Source: an uncultured Collinsella sp. | GTDB lineage: Bacteria; Actinomycetota; Coriobacteriia; Coriobacteriales; Coriobacteriaceae | DNA: 26,700 nucleotides | Assembly: GCA_900542325.1 (NCBI GenBank) | Contig: UQMY01000033.1 | Location: 1-26,700, forward strand | Direction: 5' to 3' | In this document: positions 6,485 through 13,385 of the stretch, one piece after another | Numbering within the stretch: position 1 is the stretch's first letter | Layout of the letters: each line of letters starts with the position of its first letter | Notes under the pieces: model-generated | Database searches by the model: none | What the model was told of the DNA's origin: nothing | What the model saw: only the letters and a program-made list of their open reading frames with translations | Made by a program: the position numbers and the translations under genes

Positions 6485-7735
6485 ATGGCAAACGAGATCT
6501 GGACCATCAAGCGTTGTCTCGAGTGGACCAAGGAGTACCTGGCCGAGCGCGGCGAGGAGCATCCCCGTCTTTCCGCCGAGTGGCTGCTGTGCGCCGCCAC
6601 GGGCCTGGCGCGCATTGACCTATATATGCGTATGGACGAGACGCTTAACGCGGCCCAGCTCGAGACCATGCATGCGGCCGTCGTTCGTCGCGCCAAAGGC
6701 GAGCCGCTGCAGTACATCACCGGCAGCACGCAGTTTCGCATGATTGACGTCGCGTGCGCTCCCGGTGTGCTCATTCCGCGCCCCGAAACCGAGATGCTCG
6801 TCGAGGAAGTCCTCAATTATCTGGATGCCGAGGTGCTGAGCCCCGAGGCCGCTGCCCGTCAGCGTGTTGAGCTGCCTTGGAACGATGAGGTCGAGCAGGC
6901 CCGCAAAGCTGAGGCGGCGCTGGCCGACGAACGCGCGACCGCCGAGCGCCGTGCTGCCAACCTGACGGCCGCCGATGAGGCTGCGCTGGGTAGCGACGTG
7001 CTCGGTAGCCGCGCCTATGCCGAGGAGCTTGCCGATCGCGAGGCCGAGGAAGCCGCCGCGCAAGCAGCAGAAGCCGAAGCCGCAAAAGCCGCCGAGCCCG
7101 AGCTCGACGAATACGACATCGCCATCGAGGGTGCCGACCAGGAGACGGCTTTAGCTCAGGATACCGCTGCGCCTGCCCCAGCCGGGCCCTGCACTGCCCG
7201 CGTTCTCGAGGTCGGCTGCGGCACGGGCTGCATTTCGCTCTCCCTTGCCTGGGAGCGCCGCGGCCACGTTACCTGCACCGCCACCGATATCGAGTCGCGC
7301 GCCATCGATCTGGCCACCAAAAACCGCGACGCCCTCGGCCTCACGGCAGATGAGGTTGCCTTTAGCCTCACCAACCTGGTGAGTTCCATTCCCCGCGAAG
7401 AGTGGGGCACCTTTGATGTGCTCGTCTCCAACCCACCTTACATCCCGACCGACGTCATGCGCTCGCTGCCGCACGAGGTCAAGGACTTTGAGCCCGACCT
7501 GGCGCTCGAGGGCGGCGCCGACGGCCTCGATATCTTCCGCCGCCTGCTCAACGCGGCGCCTTACATGCTGCGCGCCGGCGGCCTGTTTGCCTGTGAGCTC
7601 TACGAGGGTACCCTCGATGCCGCGGCCGAGCTCTGTCGCCAGGCAGGCCTTTCGGACGTACGTATCGTCCATGACCTTACCGATCGCCCCCGCATCGTCC
7701 GAGCCATCGTCACCGAGCCCAAGCAGCGCCATTAA
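6485..7735 (+). CDS. prmC: PrmC: release-factor glutamine methyltransferase with a large insert
   Basis: PrmC transfers a methyl group from S-adenosylmethionine to the glutamine of the GGQ motif in release factors. Motifs are clear: N-terminal helical domain (1-90), LIPRPETEMLVEE (96-108), SAM-binding LEVGCGTG (241-248) and the catalytic NPPY (316-319). At 416 residues the protein is far longer than the usual ~280. The excess is an Ala/Glu-rich, low-complexity segment of about 120 residues (roughly 116-236) between the substrate-binding PRPETE region and the SAM motif. It is highly charged and likely helical or disordered. The reading frame is intact through it, so this is an insertion, not a frameshift. 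ATG 6485 follows AGGGGAG (6472-6478). The nearby prfA gene encodes the substrate. Confidence 0.93.
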   Translation: MANEIWTIKRCLEWTKEYLAERGEEHPRLSAEWLLCAATGLARIDLYMRMDETLNAAQLETMHAAVVRRAKGEPLQYITGSTQFRMIDVACAPGVLIPRPETEMLVEEVLNYLDAEVLSPEAAARQRVELPWNDEVEQARKAEAALADERATAERRAANLTAADEAALGSDVLGSRAYAEELADREAEEAAAQAAEAEAAKAAEPELDEYDIAIEGADQETALAQDTAAPAPAGPCTARVLEVGCGTGCISLSLAWERRGHVTCTATDIESRAIDLATKNRDALGLTADEVAFSLTNLVSSIPREEWGTFDVLVSNPPYIPTDVMRSLPHEVKDFEPDLALEGGADGLDIFRRLLNAAPYMLRAGGLFACELYEGTLDAAAELCRQAGLSDVRIVHDLTDRPRIVRAIVTEPKQRH

Positions 7736-7741
7736 TATTTA

Positions 7742-7778
7742 TTAACTGGTTAACAAAAATTATAAATTAGTTTATAAT
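7742..7778 (+). promoter_or_regulatory. hicAB promoter with two palindromes
   Basis: TTAACA (7750-7755) and TATAAT (7773-7778) with a 17-base spacer form a near-consensus promoter. A perfect palindrome, ATTATAAA-TTAG-TTTATAAT (7759-7778), covers the -10 box, and a second, TTAAC-TG-GTTAA (7742-7753), overlaps the -35. Both are good candidates for HicB binding in autorepression, a known behaviour of toxin-antitoxin operons. The very AT-rich sequence differs sharply from its neighbours. Confidence 0.75.
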
Positions 7779-7803
7779 TAGGACGGCTGAAAGAGGTCGG
7801 TCC

Positions 7804-7989
7804 ATGCAACCTCTTACCTTTCGGGAAATCATTGCCCTACTCAAGCACGATGGATTCGTGAAGGTCGCGCAAGTCGGTAGTCATGCTAAGTATGTTTCTA
7901 ACGATCGTGTTGTCACCGTGAACGGCTCTGGTGGTGATCGACCAAAGAAGGGCACGTGGGCAAGTATTCGTCGCCAAGCTGGACGGTAG
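7804..7989 (+). CDS. hicA: HicA-type mRNA interferase toxin
   Basis: This 61-residue protein matches the HicA family, small double-stranded-RNA-binding-fold ribonucleases that cleave mRNA when not held by HicB. The pattern is typical: FREIIALLKHDGFVKV at the N-terminus, the catalytic histidine in GSHAKY (His27), a TVN beta strand, then KKGTWASIRRQAG at the C-terminus. AAGAGG (7791-7796) lies 7 bases before the ATG. The antitoxin gene follows 11 bases after the stop, in the usual toxin-first hicAB order. The full length and intact histidine suggest a functional toxin. Confidence 0.9.
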   Translation: MQPLTFREIIALLKHDGFVKVAQVGSHAKYVSNDRVVTVNGSGGDRPKKGTWASIRRQAGR

Positions 7990-8000
7990 TTGGAGGCAAA

Positions 8001-8447
8001 ATGAGGCAGCGATTTACCTATGACTGCGTTCTCATAAAAGAAGACGACGGTTACTGCGCCAGCTTCCCGCAGATTCCCGGCGCCTTTGCCGATGGCGATA
8101 CGCGCGAAGACGCGATTGCCCATGCCACCGAGGCACTGATGGCGTTTTTGGCCGACGACCTCAACAACGGTTTGACTCCGGCAGGGTACGAACGCTCGGC
8201 CGAGGTCGTGGCCCTTTCAGTCGAAATCGACCACGAGGACGCTCGGGAAGCGGCGTGCCGAACATTTAAAGACGCAGCGCTGGACCTCAAAGTCTCCGCT
8301 CCGCGGATTACCGCGCTGGTCAAAGCCGGAAAGCTCGATGTTGAACTCGTCGACGGCCGTCGGATGATAACGATAGACAGCATCGAGCGCTACGCCGCCC
8401 AAGAACGCCACGCCGGCAGGCCAAAGAAGTTCGTCGCAGTCCAATAA
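8001..8447 (+). CDS. hicB: HicB-type antitoxin with DNA-binding C-terminus
   Basis: This 148-residue protein should bind and neutralise HicA and repress the operon. Residues 1-60 form the partial RNase H-like HicB fold, with GYCASFPQIPGAFADGDTRE typical of the family. Residues about 96-132 (VSAPRITALVKAGKLDVELV then RRMITIDSIERYAA) look like a helix-turn-helix of the excisionase/MerR type rather than the ribbon-helix-helix found in other HicBs. ATG 8001 was chosen because TGGAGG (7991-7996) precedes it; the in-frame ATG at 7956 lies inside hicA. The module sits between prmC and the Sua5 gene, which are normally close neighbours. Confidence 0.88.
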   Translation: MRQRFTYDCVLIKEDDGYCASFPQIPGAFADGDTREDAIAHATEALMAFLADDLNNGLTPAGYERSAEVVALSVEIDHEDAREAACRTFKDAALDLKVSAPRITALVKAGKLDVELVDGRRMITIDSIERYAAQERHAGRPKKFVAVQ

Positions 8448-8494
8448 CCCCCTCACTTTCACCGACTACTAGAGCCGCTCACCAAACCAACATG

Positions 8495-8563
8495 CGCTCT
8501 GGGCAAATAGATTGAACGTTTCGTGCGAGAATGCCCCACAGTAAACAAACTTGCACCAGAGCG
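8495..8563 (+). promoter_or_regulatory. Inverted repeat in the leader of the Sua5-glpK unit
   Basis: CGCTCTGGGCAA (8495-8506) pairs with TTGC-CCAGAGCG (8551-8563), 12 pairs with one bulged A at 8555, enclosing 44 bases. TTGAAC (8513-8518) inside could be a -35 box, but no convincing -10 follows. The right arm ends just before the likely ribosome binding site AAGGGG (8565-8570). It could be an operator or a leader fold; the role is unknown. Confidence 0.35.
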
Positions 8564-8581
8564 TAAGGGGCTGGCATACAC

Positions 8582-9325
8582 ATGCAGACGGTCTATCGGG
8601 TATACGAGGGAACGCGCGAGCCGCATCGGCTTGCCGTCGAGCGCACGGCCGAGGTGCTCGGCCGCGGCGGCCTGGCTTTGATCCCGACCGAGACCGTCTA
8701 CGGTGTCGCCGTGGCAGTCAGCGCCTTCTCGGACGCCGTGCCCCAAGATACAAGCGAATTCCCATCGTGGCCGCGCGATCCGCAGGCTGCCGTCAATGGC
8801 GCCGCAGTTCCTGCGCTCGGCACCGGCTATCGCCGTATCTTCACTCTCAAGCAACGTGAGCTCACGCAAACCGTCGCTTGGCTGGTCGATGGCGTCGAAG
8901 CACTCGATCGCTATGGCGTGGATATACCGGAAGATGCCCGCATACTCGCGCGACGATGCTGGCCGGGAGCCCTGACTATCGTGGTCAAGGCAGCTCCCTG
9001 TGTGCCGACCTTTATGCGCGCTGCCGACGACACCGTGGCCCTGCGCGCTTCGGCCTCTCCCGTGGTCCAAGCGCTCATTCGCGCCTGCGGCAGCCCCCTT
9101 GCCTGTACGAGCGCCAACACGCACGGCGCGCCCGCGCCGGCAAGCTTTGCCGCCGTCGAGGGTCGCATCCTGGAGGGGGTCGATGTTGCCGTCGACGCCG
9201 GTGAGACCCCGTGTCGCGACGCCTCGACCATCGTGTCGTTTCAGCACGGCGGGCTCCAGATCCTGCGCCAAGGCGCACTTCCCGCATCAGAGATCGAACG
9301 GGTCCTGTCCGACCCGATGCAATAG
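8582..9325 (+). CDS. Threonylcarbamoyl-AMP synthase (TsaC/Sua5 family)
   Basis: Enzymes of this family make threonylcarbamoyl-AMP from threonine, bicarbonate and ATP, the first step of the t6A37 modification of ANN-decoding tRNAs. The protein has 247 residues, with the signature PTETVYG (35-41), a lysine-bearing IFTLKQRE segment, WPGALTIVV, and CTSANTHGAPAP for nucleotide binding. The stretch between PTETVYG and the KQRE segment is about 25 residues longer than in E. coli TsaC and is rich in Ala, Pro and Asp. It lacks the long C-terminal Sua5 domain. ATG 8582 has only a distant AAGGGG (8565-8570). The glycerol kinase gene starts 13 bases after the stop, so they are probably co-transcribed. 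Sua5 genes commonly follow prmC. Confidence 0.88.
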   Translation: MQTVYRVYEGTREPHRLAVERTAEVLGRGGLALIPTETVYGVAVAVSAFSDAVPQDTSEFPSWPRDPQAAVNGAAVPALGTGYRRIFTLKQRELTQTVAWLVDGVEALDRYGVDIPEDARILARRCWPGALTIVVKAAPCVPTFMRAADDTVALRASASPVVQALIRACGSPLACTSANTHGAPAPASFAAVEGRILEGVDVAVDAGETPCRDASTIVSFQHGGLQILRQGALPASEIERVLSDPMQ

Positions 9326-9338
9326 AAAGGTTTAAGCG

Positions 9339-10880
9339 ATGTCGTTGAATCTGGGCAGCCTGGGCATGGAAGATGCCTCGTTTGACTTTGGCGGTTCCTA
9401 CATCATGGCGCTCGACTGCGGCACCACCTCGGTACTTGCGACCATCGTCGACGAGTACGGCTGCATCGTCGCGCAGGCACGTCGCAGCGTAAAAACGAGT
9501 TTTCCGCGTCCCGGTTGGGTAGAGCAAGACCCCATGGCGGTCCTTGCCAGCCAGATCGCGGTCATGATGGAAGTCCAGTTTAAGAGCGGTATCCACTCCG
9601 ACCGCATTGCCGCCATCGGCATCTCCAACCAGCGCGAGACCACGGTGGTCTGGGACCGTGTGAGCGGTCAGCCGATCTATAACGCCATCGTATGGCAGTG
9701 CCGCCGTACCGCACCTCTGATCGACGAGCTTGTCGAGCAGGGCGCAGAAGGGCTGGTGCGCTCCCGCACGGGACTCACGCTCGACCCGTATTTCTCGGCC
9801 TCCAAGGTGCAGTGGATTCTCGACAACGTCGACGGCGCACGCGAGAGCGCGGCGGCGGGCGACCTCATGTTTGGCACCATCGACACCTGGCTCATCTACA
9901 ACCTCACCGGCGGCCAGGTCTTTGCCACCGACTACACCAATGCCAGCCGCACGGCACTCTTTAATATCCATACGCTCGATTGGGACGACGACCTGCTGGC
10001 ACTCTTTGACGTTCCACGTTCCATGATGCCCGAGGTTCGCTGGAGCTCGGGCGACTACGGCCGCGTCGCGAGCGACATCATGACCAACATGCCGCCCATC
10101 ATGGGTGTGGCGGGCGACCAGCAGGCATCGCTGTTCGGCCACTGCTGTTTCCGTCCCGGTCAGACCAAAAACACCTATGGCACGGGCTGCTTTATGCTCA
10201 TGAACACCGGCGACGAGATCGTCGAATCCAAGAATGGCCTGGTCTCCACCATCGGTATCGCTGCGGACGGCAAAGTCAGCTATGCGCTCGAGGGCTCTAT
10301 TTTTGCCGCCGGCTCAACGATGAACTGGCTTCGCAACAACATGGGCATCATCTCGAGCGTGAGCGAGTCGGCACAACTCGCCGCTTCGATTAGCGACAAC
10401 GAGGGCTGCTACTTCGTTCCCGCCTTTGCGGGTTTGGGTGCTCCCTGGTGGGACCCGCATGCCCGCGGTATCGTGTGCGGTCTGACCGGCGCCTCGAGCC
10501 GTGCGACCATCGTACGTGCCGCCTGCGAATCCATGGCATATCAGAGCTACGACGTGTTGCGCGCCATGGAGCAGGACGTGGGGCTTTCGATTGAGCGCCT
10601 GTCTGTCGATGGCGGTGCCTCGCGCAACGAGTTCATCATGCAATTCCAGGCCGATCTGCTGGATATCCCCGTGCTGCAATGCGAGACGGTGGAGACCACG
10701 GCAATCGGTGCCGCGTACTTGGCGGGTCTTGCCGTCGGCTATTGGGAAGACCTAGAAGAGCTGGAGCAAAATGCCCAGATCGTTAGGACCTTCCTTCCCC
10801 ACATGTCCGCCGAGCGCCGCGAACAAAACCTTGCGGGCTGGCGTGATGCAGTCAGGCGCTCGCTCAGTACCGCACAGTAG
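9339..10880 (+). CDS. glpK: Glycerol kinase
   Basis: This FGGY-family kinase phosphorylates glycerol to glycerol-3-phosphate with ATP, feeding glycolysis and phospholipid synthesis. The 513 residues include MALDCGTTS (23-31) of the phosphate-binding fold, the substrate residues NQRET, DPYFSASK and GVAGDQQASLFG, and NAIVWQCRRT, all typical of GlpK rather than other FGGY kinases. The first ~22 residues (MSLNLGSLGMEDASFDFGGSYI) extend beyond the usual start; an internal ATG at 9405 could also be used, but GAAAGG (9325-9330) supports 9339. No glpF or glpD gene lies nearby, and its place downstream of the Sua5-type gene is unusual. Short transcriptional coupling with that gene is likely. Confidence 0.93.
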   Translation: MSLNLGSLGMEDASFDFGGSYIMALDCGTTSVLATIVDEYGCIVAQARRSVKTSFPRPGWVEQDPMAVLASQIAVMMEVQFKSGIHSDRIAAIGISNQRETTVVWDRVSGQPIYNAIVWQCRRTAPLIDELVEQGAEGLVRSRTGLTLDPYFSASKVQWILDNVDGARESAAAGDLMFGTIDTWLIYNLTGGQVFATDYTNASRTALFNIHTLDWDDDLLALFDVPRSMMPEVRWSSGDYGRVASDIMTNMPPIMGVAGDQQASLFGHCCFRPGQTKNTYGTGCFMLMNTGDEIVESKNGLVSTIGIAADGKVSYALEGSIFAAGSTMNWLRNNMGIISSVSESAQLAASISDNEGCYFVPAFAGLGAPWWDPHARGIVCGLTGASSRATIVRAACESMAYQSYDVLRAMEQDVGLSIERLSVDGGASRNEFIMQFQADLLDIPVLQCETVETTAIGAAYLAGLAVGYWEDLEELEQNAQIVRTFLPHMSAERREQNLAGWRDAVRRSLSTAQ

Positions 10881-11003
10881 GGCTGCGATGGGCTGCTCGA
10901 TACAACAAACCGCTAAACTAATGCATGGCGTGCGGCGGCAACATTGCTGCGCGCCTTGTCAGCAAGGCCGTATTGCGGCCGCAACGAAAGGGGCAATCAA
11001 CCC

Positions 11004-11651
11004 ATGACCGTCACCTACGATACGTCCCGTGTGACGCTTGTCGATCACCCGCTCGTCCAGCACAAGCTGTCGATCCTGCGCGACAAAAACACCGGCACCA
11101 ACCAGTTCCGCCAGCTCGTGCGCGAACTCGCGCTTTTTGACGGCTACGAGGCCATGCGCGACCTGCCTATGGAAGACGTCGAGGTCGAGACCCCCATCAC
11201 TACCGCCACGTTCAAACAGCTCGCCGGCAAGAAACTCGCCATCGTGCCCATCCTGCGTGCGGGCCTTGGAATGGTCGACGGCATTCTCGACTTGGTGCCC
11301 TCCGCTCGCGTGGGCCACATCGGCATGGAGCGCGACGAGGTCACCCACGAGCCGCACGAGTATTACTGCAAGATGCCCAAGGATATCGACCAGCGCATCT
11401 GCCTGGTTGTCGACCCCATGCTCGCCACGGGCGGTTCGGCCGAGATGGCCATCAGCTACCTGCGCGAGCGCGGTGTCAAGGACATCCGCATGCTGTGCAT
11501 CGTCGCGGCCCCCGAGGGCCTCAAGTCGCTGACTGAGAAGGATTCTGATGTGCATATCTATACCTGCGCCATCGACGACCATCTCAACGAGGCTGCCTAC
11601 ATCGTTCCCGGCCTGGGCGACGCCGGCGACCGTATCTACGGCACGCTCTAG
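11004..11651 (+). CDS. upp: Uracil phosphoribosyltransferase
   Basis: Upp converts uracil and PRPP to UMP in pyrimidine salvage. The 215-residue length fits the family (about 208). Motifs are PILRAGLGM (82-90), the PRPP-binding loop VDPMLATGGS (136-145), and the uracil-binding C-terminus GLGDAGDRIYGT (203-214). ATG 11004 follows GAAAGGGG (10986-10993); an earlier in-frame ATG at 10944 has no such support. The 123-base leader can form TTGCTG/CAGCAA and GGCCG/CGGCC hairpins of unknown role. Linkage of upp to the atp operon downstream is conserved in many Gram-positive bacteria. Confidence 0.95.
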   Translation: MTVTYDTSRVTLVDHPLVQHKLSILRDKNTGTNQFRQLVRELALFDGYEAMRDLPMEDVEVETPITTATFKQLAGKKLAIVPILRAGLGMVDGILDLVPSARVGHIGMERDEVTHEPHEYYCKMPKDIDQRICLVVDPMLATGGSAEMAISYLRERGVKDIRMLCIVAAPEGLKSLTEKDSDVHIYTCAIDDHLNEAAYIVPGLGDAGDRIYGTL

Positions 11652-11693
11652 TCGCTGGACTAAGACGACCGCGGCTGCAAATACGAAGAAACG

Positions 11694-11772
11694 GTGCGCG
11701 CGGACGAACAGAAGGCGACCGCGCGCACTCCTGTTAACGGACGTTTTGCCCTGCAGGGTTCGAGAAAAACGT
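11694..11772 (+). other. Two inverted repeats between upp and the atp promoter
   Basis: GTGCGCGCGG (11694-11703) pairs perfectly with CCGCGCGCAC (11719-11728). Further on, ACGTTTT (11741-11747) pairs with AAAACGT (11766-11772) and encloses the palindrome CCCTGCAGGG (11749-11758). Neither has a T-run after it. The first may be a Rho-independent-like 3' end for upp without a U-tract; the second could be an operator. The rest of the 282-base gap (11652-11933) holds only the atp promoter. Confidence 0.6.
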
Positions 11773-11843
11773 ATTACCGTACCTGCGGCATAAAGAAGGT
11801 CTTAAGAAAACGAACAGGTGCGTATTAACCGATGCTTTTTCGG

Positions 11844-11871
11844 TTGTACTTTAGCGATTGGCTCGTACAAT
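11844..11871 (+). promoter_or_regulatory. Likely atp operon promoter
   Basis: TTGTAC (11844-11849) and TACAAT (11866-11871) are separated by 16 bases, a good housekeeping-sigma match, 63 bases before the first atp gene. A small inverted repeat, AACCGA (11827-11832) with TCGGTT (11840-11845), touches the -35 box and might bind a regulator. Confidence 0.65.
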
Positions 11872-11933
11872 AGTCACCAATGTTTGGCGGGAACTGTTCT
11901 GTGAAGCGTTAAAAAGGGAAAGTGAGGACGCCA

Positions 11934-12245
11934 GTGTTTCAGATAGCCGATTTGCTCGCTATCGTTGCAGGTGCCATCGCGGGCGCGATCGCCTTCCTTC
12001 CCTTTGTCTTTACGCTCAAGCCGGTTCTTGACGATAGACAGAATGCGGACATGCTCAAGGGTATGGTGAGTCTGGCGGTCTCGGCAATCGCCCTGCTCGT
12101 CTTTACCTTGGTTGTGTTTGTGTTGTTCGGAGAGGCATTTCGCATGTTCCTCCTGGGCGAGGCGATTGGCTTCGTGGCCTTTATGGCCGCCTGCACGGTT
12201 CGCGTCGCCAAGGCGCTGCGAGATCCTCATGAGGTCGAAAGGTAA
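11934..12245 (+). CDS. atpI: Small membrane protein at the atpI position
   Basis: The protein has about 103 residues and three predicted membrane helices (roughly 5-27, 45-67, 70-90). It sits first in the ATP synthase operon, where AtpI, a chaperone-like protein that helps assemble the c-ring, is normally encoded. The sequence itself shows no unmistakable AtpI signature, so the name rests on position, size and topology. I prefer GTG 11934, which has GAGGA (11924-11928) upstream, over GTG 11922, whose nearest purine run is too close. The atpB gene begins 3 bases after the stop. Confidence 0.6.
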   Translation: MFQIADLLAIVAGAIAGAIAFLPFVFTLKPVLDDRQNADMLKGMVSLAVSAIALLVFTLVVFVLFGEAFRMFLLGEAIGFVAFMAACTVRVAKALRDPHEVER

Positions 12246-12248
12246 GTC

Positions 12249-13052
12249 GTGGAAATTTTTGAAAAGCTGCCTGATGAGATTAATCATCTGGTCAGCGAGT
12301 TCAGCTCCACCCCTGTCGTGGGCGATCTGAGCTGCGGCATCACGCAGTACTCGTTTTGGCTGATCGTCTCCACGATCGTGCTCCTGATCGTCCTGGCCGT
12401 GTTCAAGAAGAAGCAGACCCTGGTTCCCAAGGGCTTCTTCGTCAACGGTTTCGAGTACATCATCGAGTACGTCGAGAACGATATCGGCAAGGGCGTCGTG
12501 GGTGAGAACTGGAAGAAGCACTTCCCGTTCCTGTGCTCGCTTTTCCTGTTCATCCTGATCAATAACATGATCGGCCTGATCCCGGGAATGAAGCCCGGCA
12601 CCGGCGCAATCGGCTCCACCGCCGCGCTCGCCATCTTCGCCTTCGTGTACTTCATCTACTACGGATGCAAGGCTCACGGCGTGATCGGCTACATCAAGAG
12701 CCTCGCCCCGCAGGGCGTGAGCTTCCCGATGAACGTGCTCGTGTGGGTCGTCGAGCTCTTTTCGACCTTCCTGCGCCTCATCACGCTCGCCGTCCGTCTG
12801 TTCTGCAACATGTTCGCAGGACACGTGGTCATGGGTTCGTTCGCCATCATGGCGAGCATGTTCATGCAGCCGCTGCTTCAGCAGGTTTCCGCGGCGCACG
12901 CCGTCGGCGCCCTGCCTTCGCTGGCCTGGCTTGCCATCCTCATCCTGATCTATGCGATCGAGCTTGTGGTCGGCGCCATCCAGGCTTACGTCTTCACGGT
13001 CCTTACCGCCGTGTATGTCTCCGAGGCAGAGGAGGTCGCGGAGGAGGAGTAG
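12249..13052 (+). CDS. atpB: ATP synthase subunit a
   Basis: Subunit a forms the proton half-channels beside the c-ring in the membrane Fo part. The protein has 267 residues and five to six membrane helices. The essential arginine is Arg183 in AVRLFCNMFAGH, matching LRLFGNMYAGE of E. coli, and the INNMIGLIPG segment (104-113) is typical of helix 2-3. The acidic tail SEAEEVAEEE is unremarkable. The start is GTG 12249 with GAAAGG (12237-12242) inside the end of the previous gene, implying translational coupling. Confidence 0.95.
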   Translation: MEIFEKLPDEINHLVSEFSSTPVVGDLSCGITQYSFWLIVSTIVLLIVLAVFKKKQTLVPKGFFVNGFEYIIEYVENDIGKGVVGENWKKHFPFLCSLFLFILINNMIGLIPGMKPGTGAIGSTAALAIFAFVYFIYYGCKAHGVIGYIKSLAPQGVSFPMNVLVWVVELFSTFLRLITLAVRLFCNMFAGHVVMGSFAIMASMFMQPLLQQVSAAHAVGALPSLAWLAILILIYAIELVVGAIQAYVFTVLTAVYVSEAEEVAEEE

Positions 13053-13175
13053 CCTTCCGCTCGCGCCTTAAAGGTAAGCAATTCGTTAAACCGCCGGTGC
13101 CCGTACCCATGGAGCCCGGCAGTTATAAAAAGGTTATCCTGCGTGAAATAAGACACGCACGACAAAGGAGGAATC

Positions 13176-13370
13176 GTGGGAGTTATCGGTTACGGTCTCG
13201 GTGTTATCGGCGCTGGTCTTGCTATCGGCCTGTCTGCTCTGGGTGCTACGGGTGCTATGGCCCGTCAGCCTGAGGTCCAGGGCCGCGTGTTCACCGTCTT
13301 CATCATGGGCTCCGCCTTCGGCGAGGCTCTGGCTCTGATCGGCTTCGTTGTCGCGCTGATCGTTAAATAG
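13176..13370 (+). CDS. atpE: ATP synthase subunit c
   Basis: Subunit c is the ring protein that carries protons through the membrane. At 64 residues it is shorter than the usual 70-85, but both helices are present: 3-28, the polar loop ARQPE (29-33), and 37-62. The ion-carrying acid is Glu50 in SAFGEALAL. The Gln and Ser/Thr ligands of sodium-binding c subunits are missing, which suggests proton coupling (inference). GTG 13176 follows a very strong AAGGAGG (13165-13171), fitting the need for many copies of subunit c. The 123-base spacer after atpB includes complementary GCCGG/CCGGC segments and may serve as a translation enhancer or processing site. Confidence 0.93.
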   Translation: MGVIGYGLGVIGAGLAIGLSALGATGAMARQPEVQGRVFTVFIMGSAFGEALALIGFVVALIVK

Positions 13371-13385
13371 CACGGAGCGTCAAGT

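Noticed and set aside
9075..10142. A 355-codon minus-strand frame opposite the Sua5 and glpK genes
   Set aside because: Spans the junction of two well-supported plus-strand genes and has no family motif.
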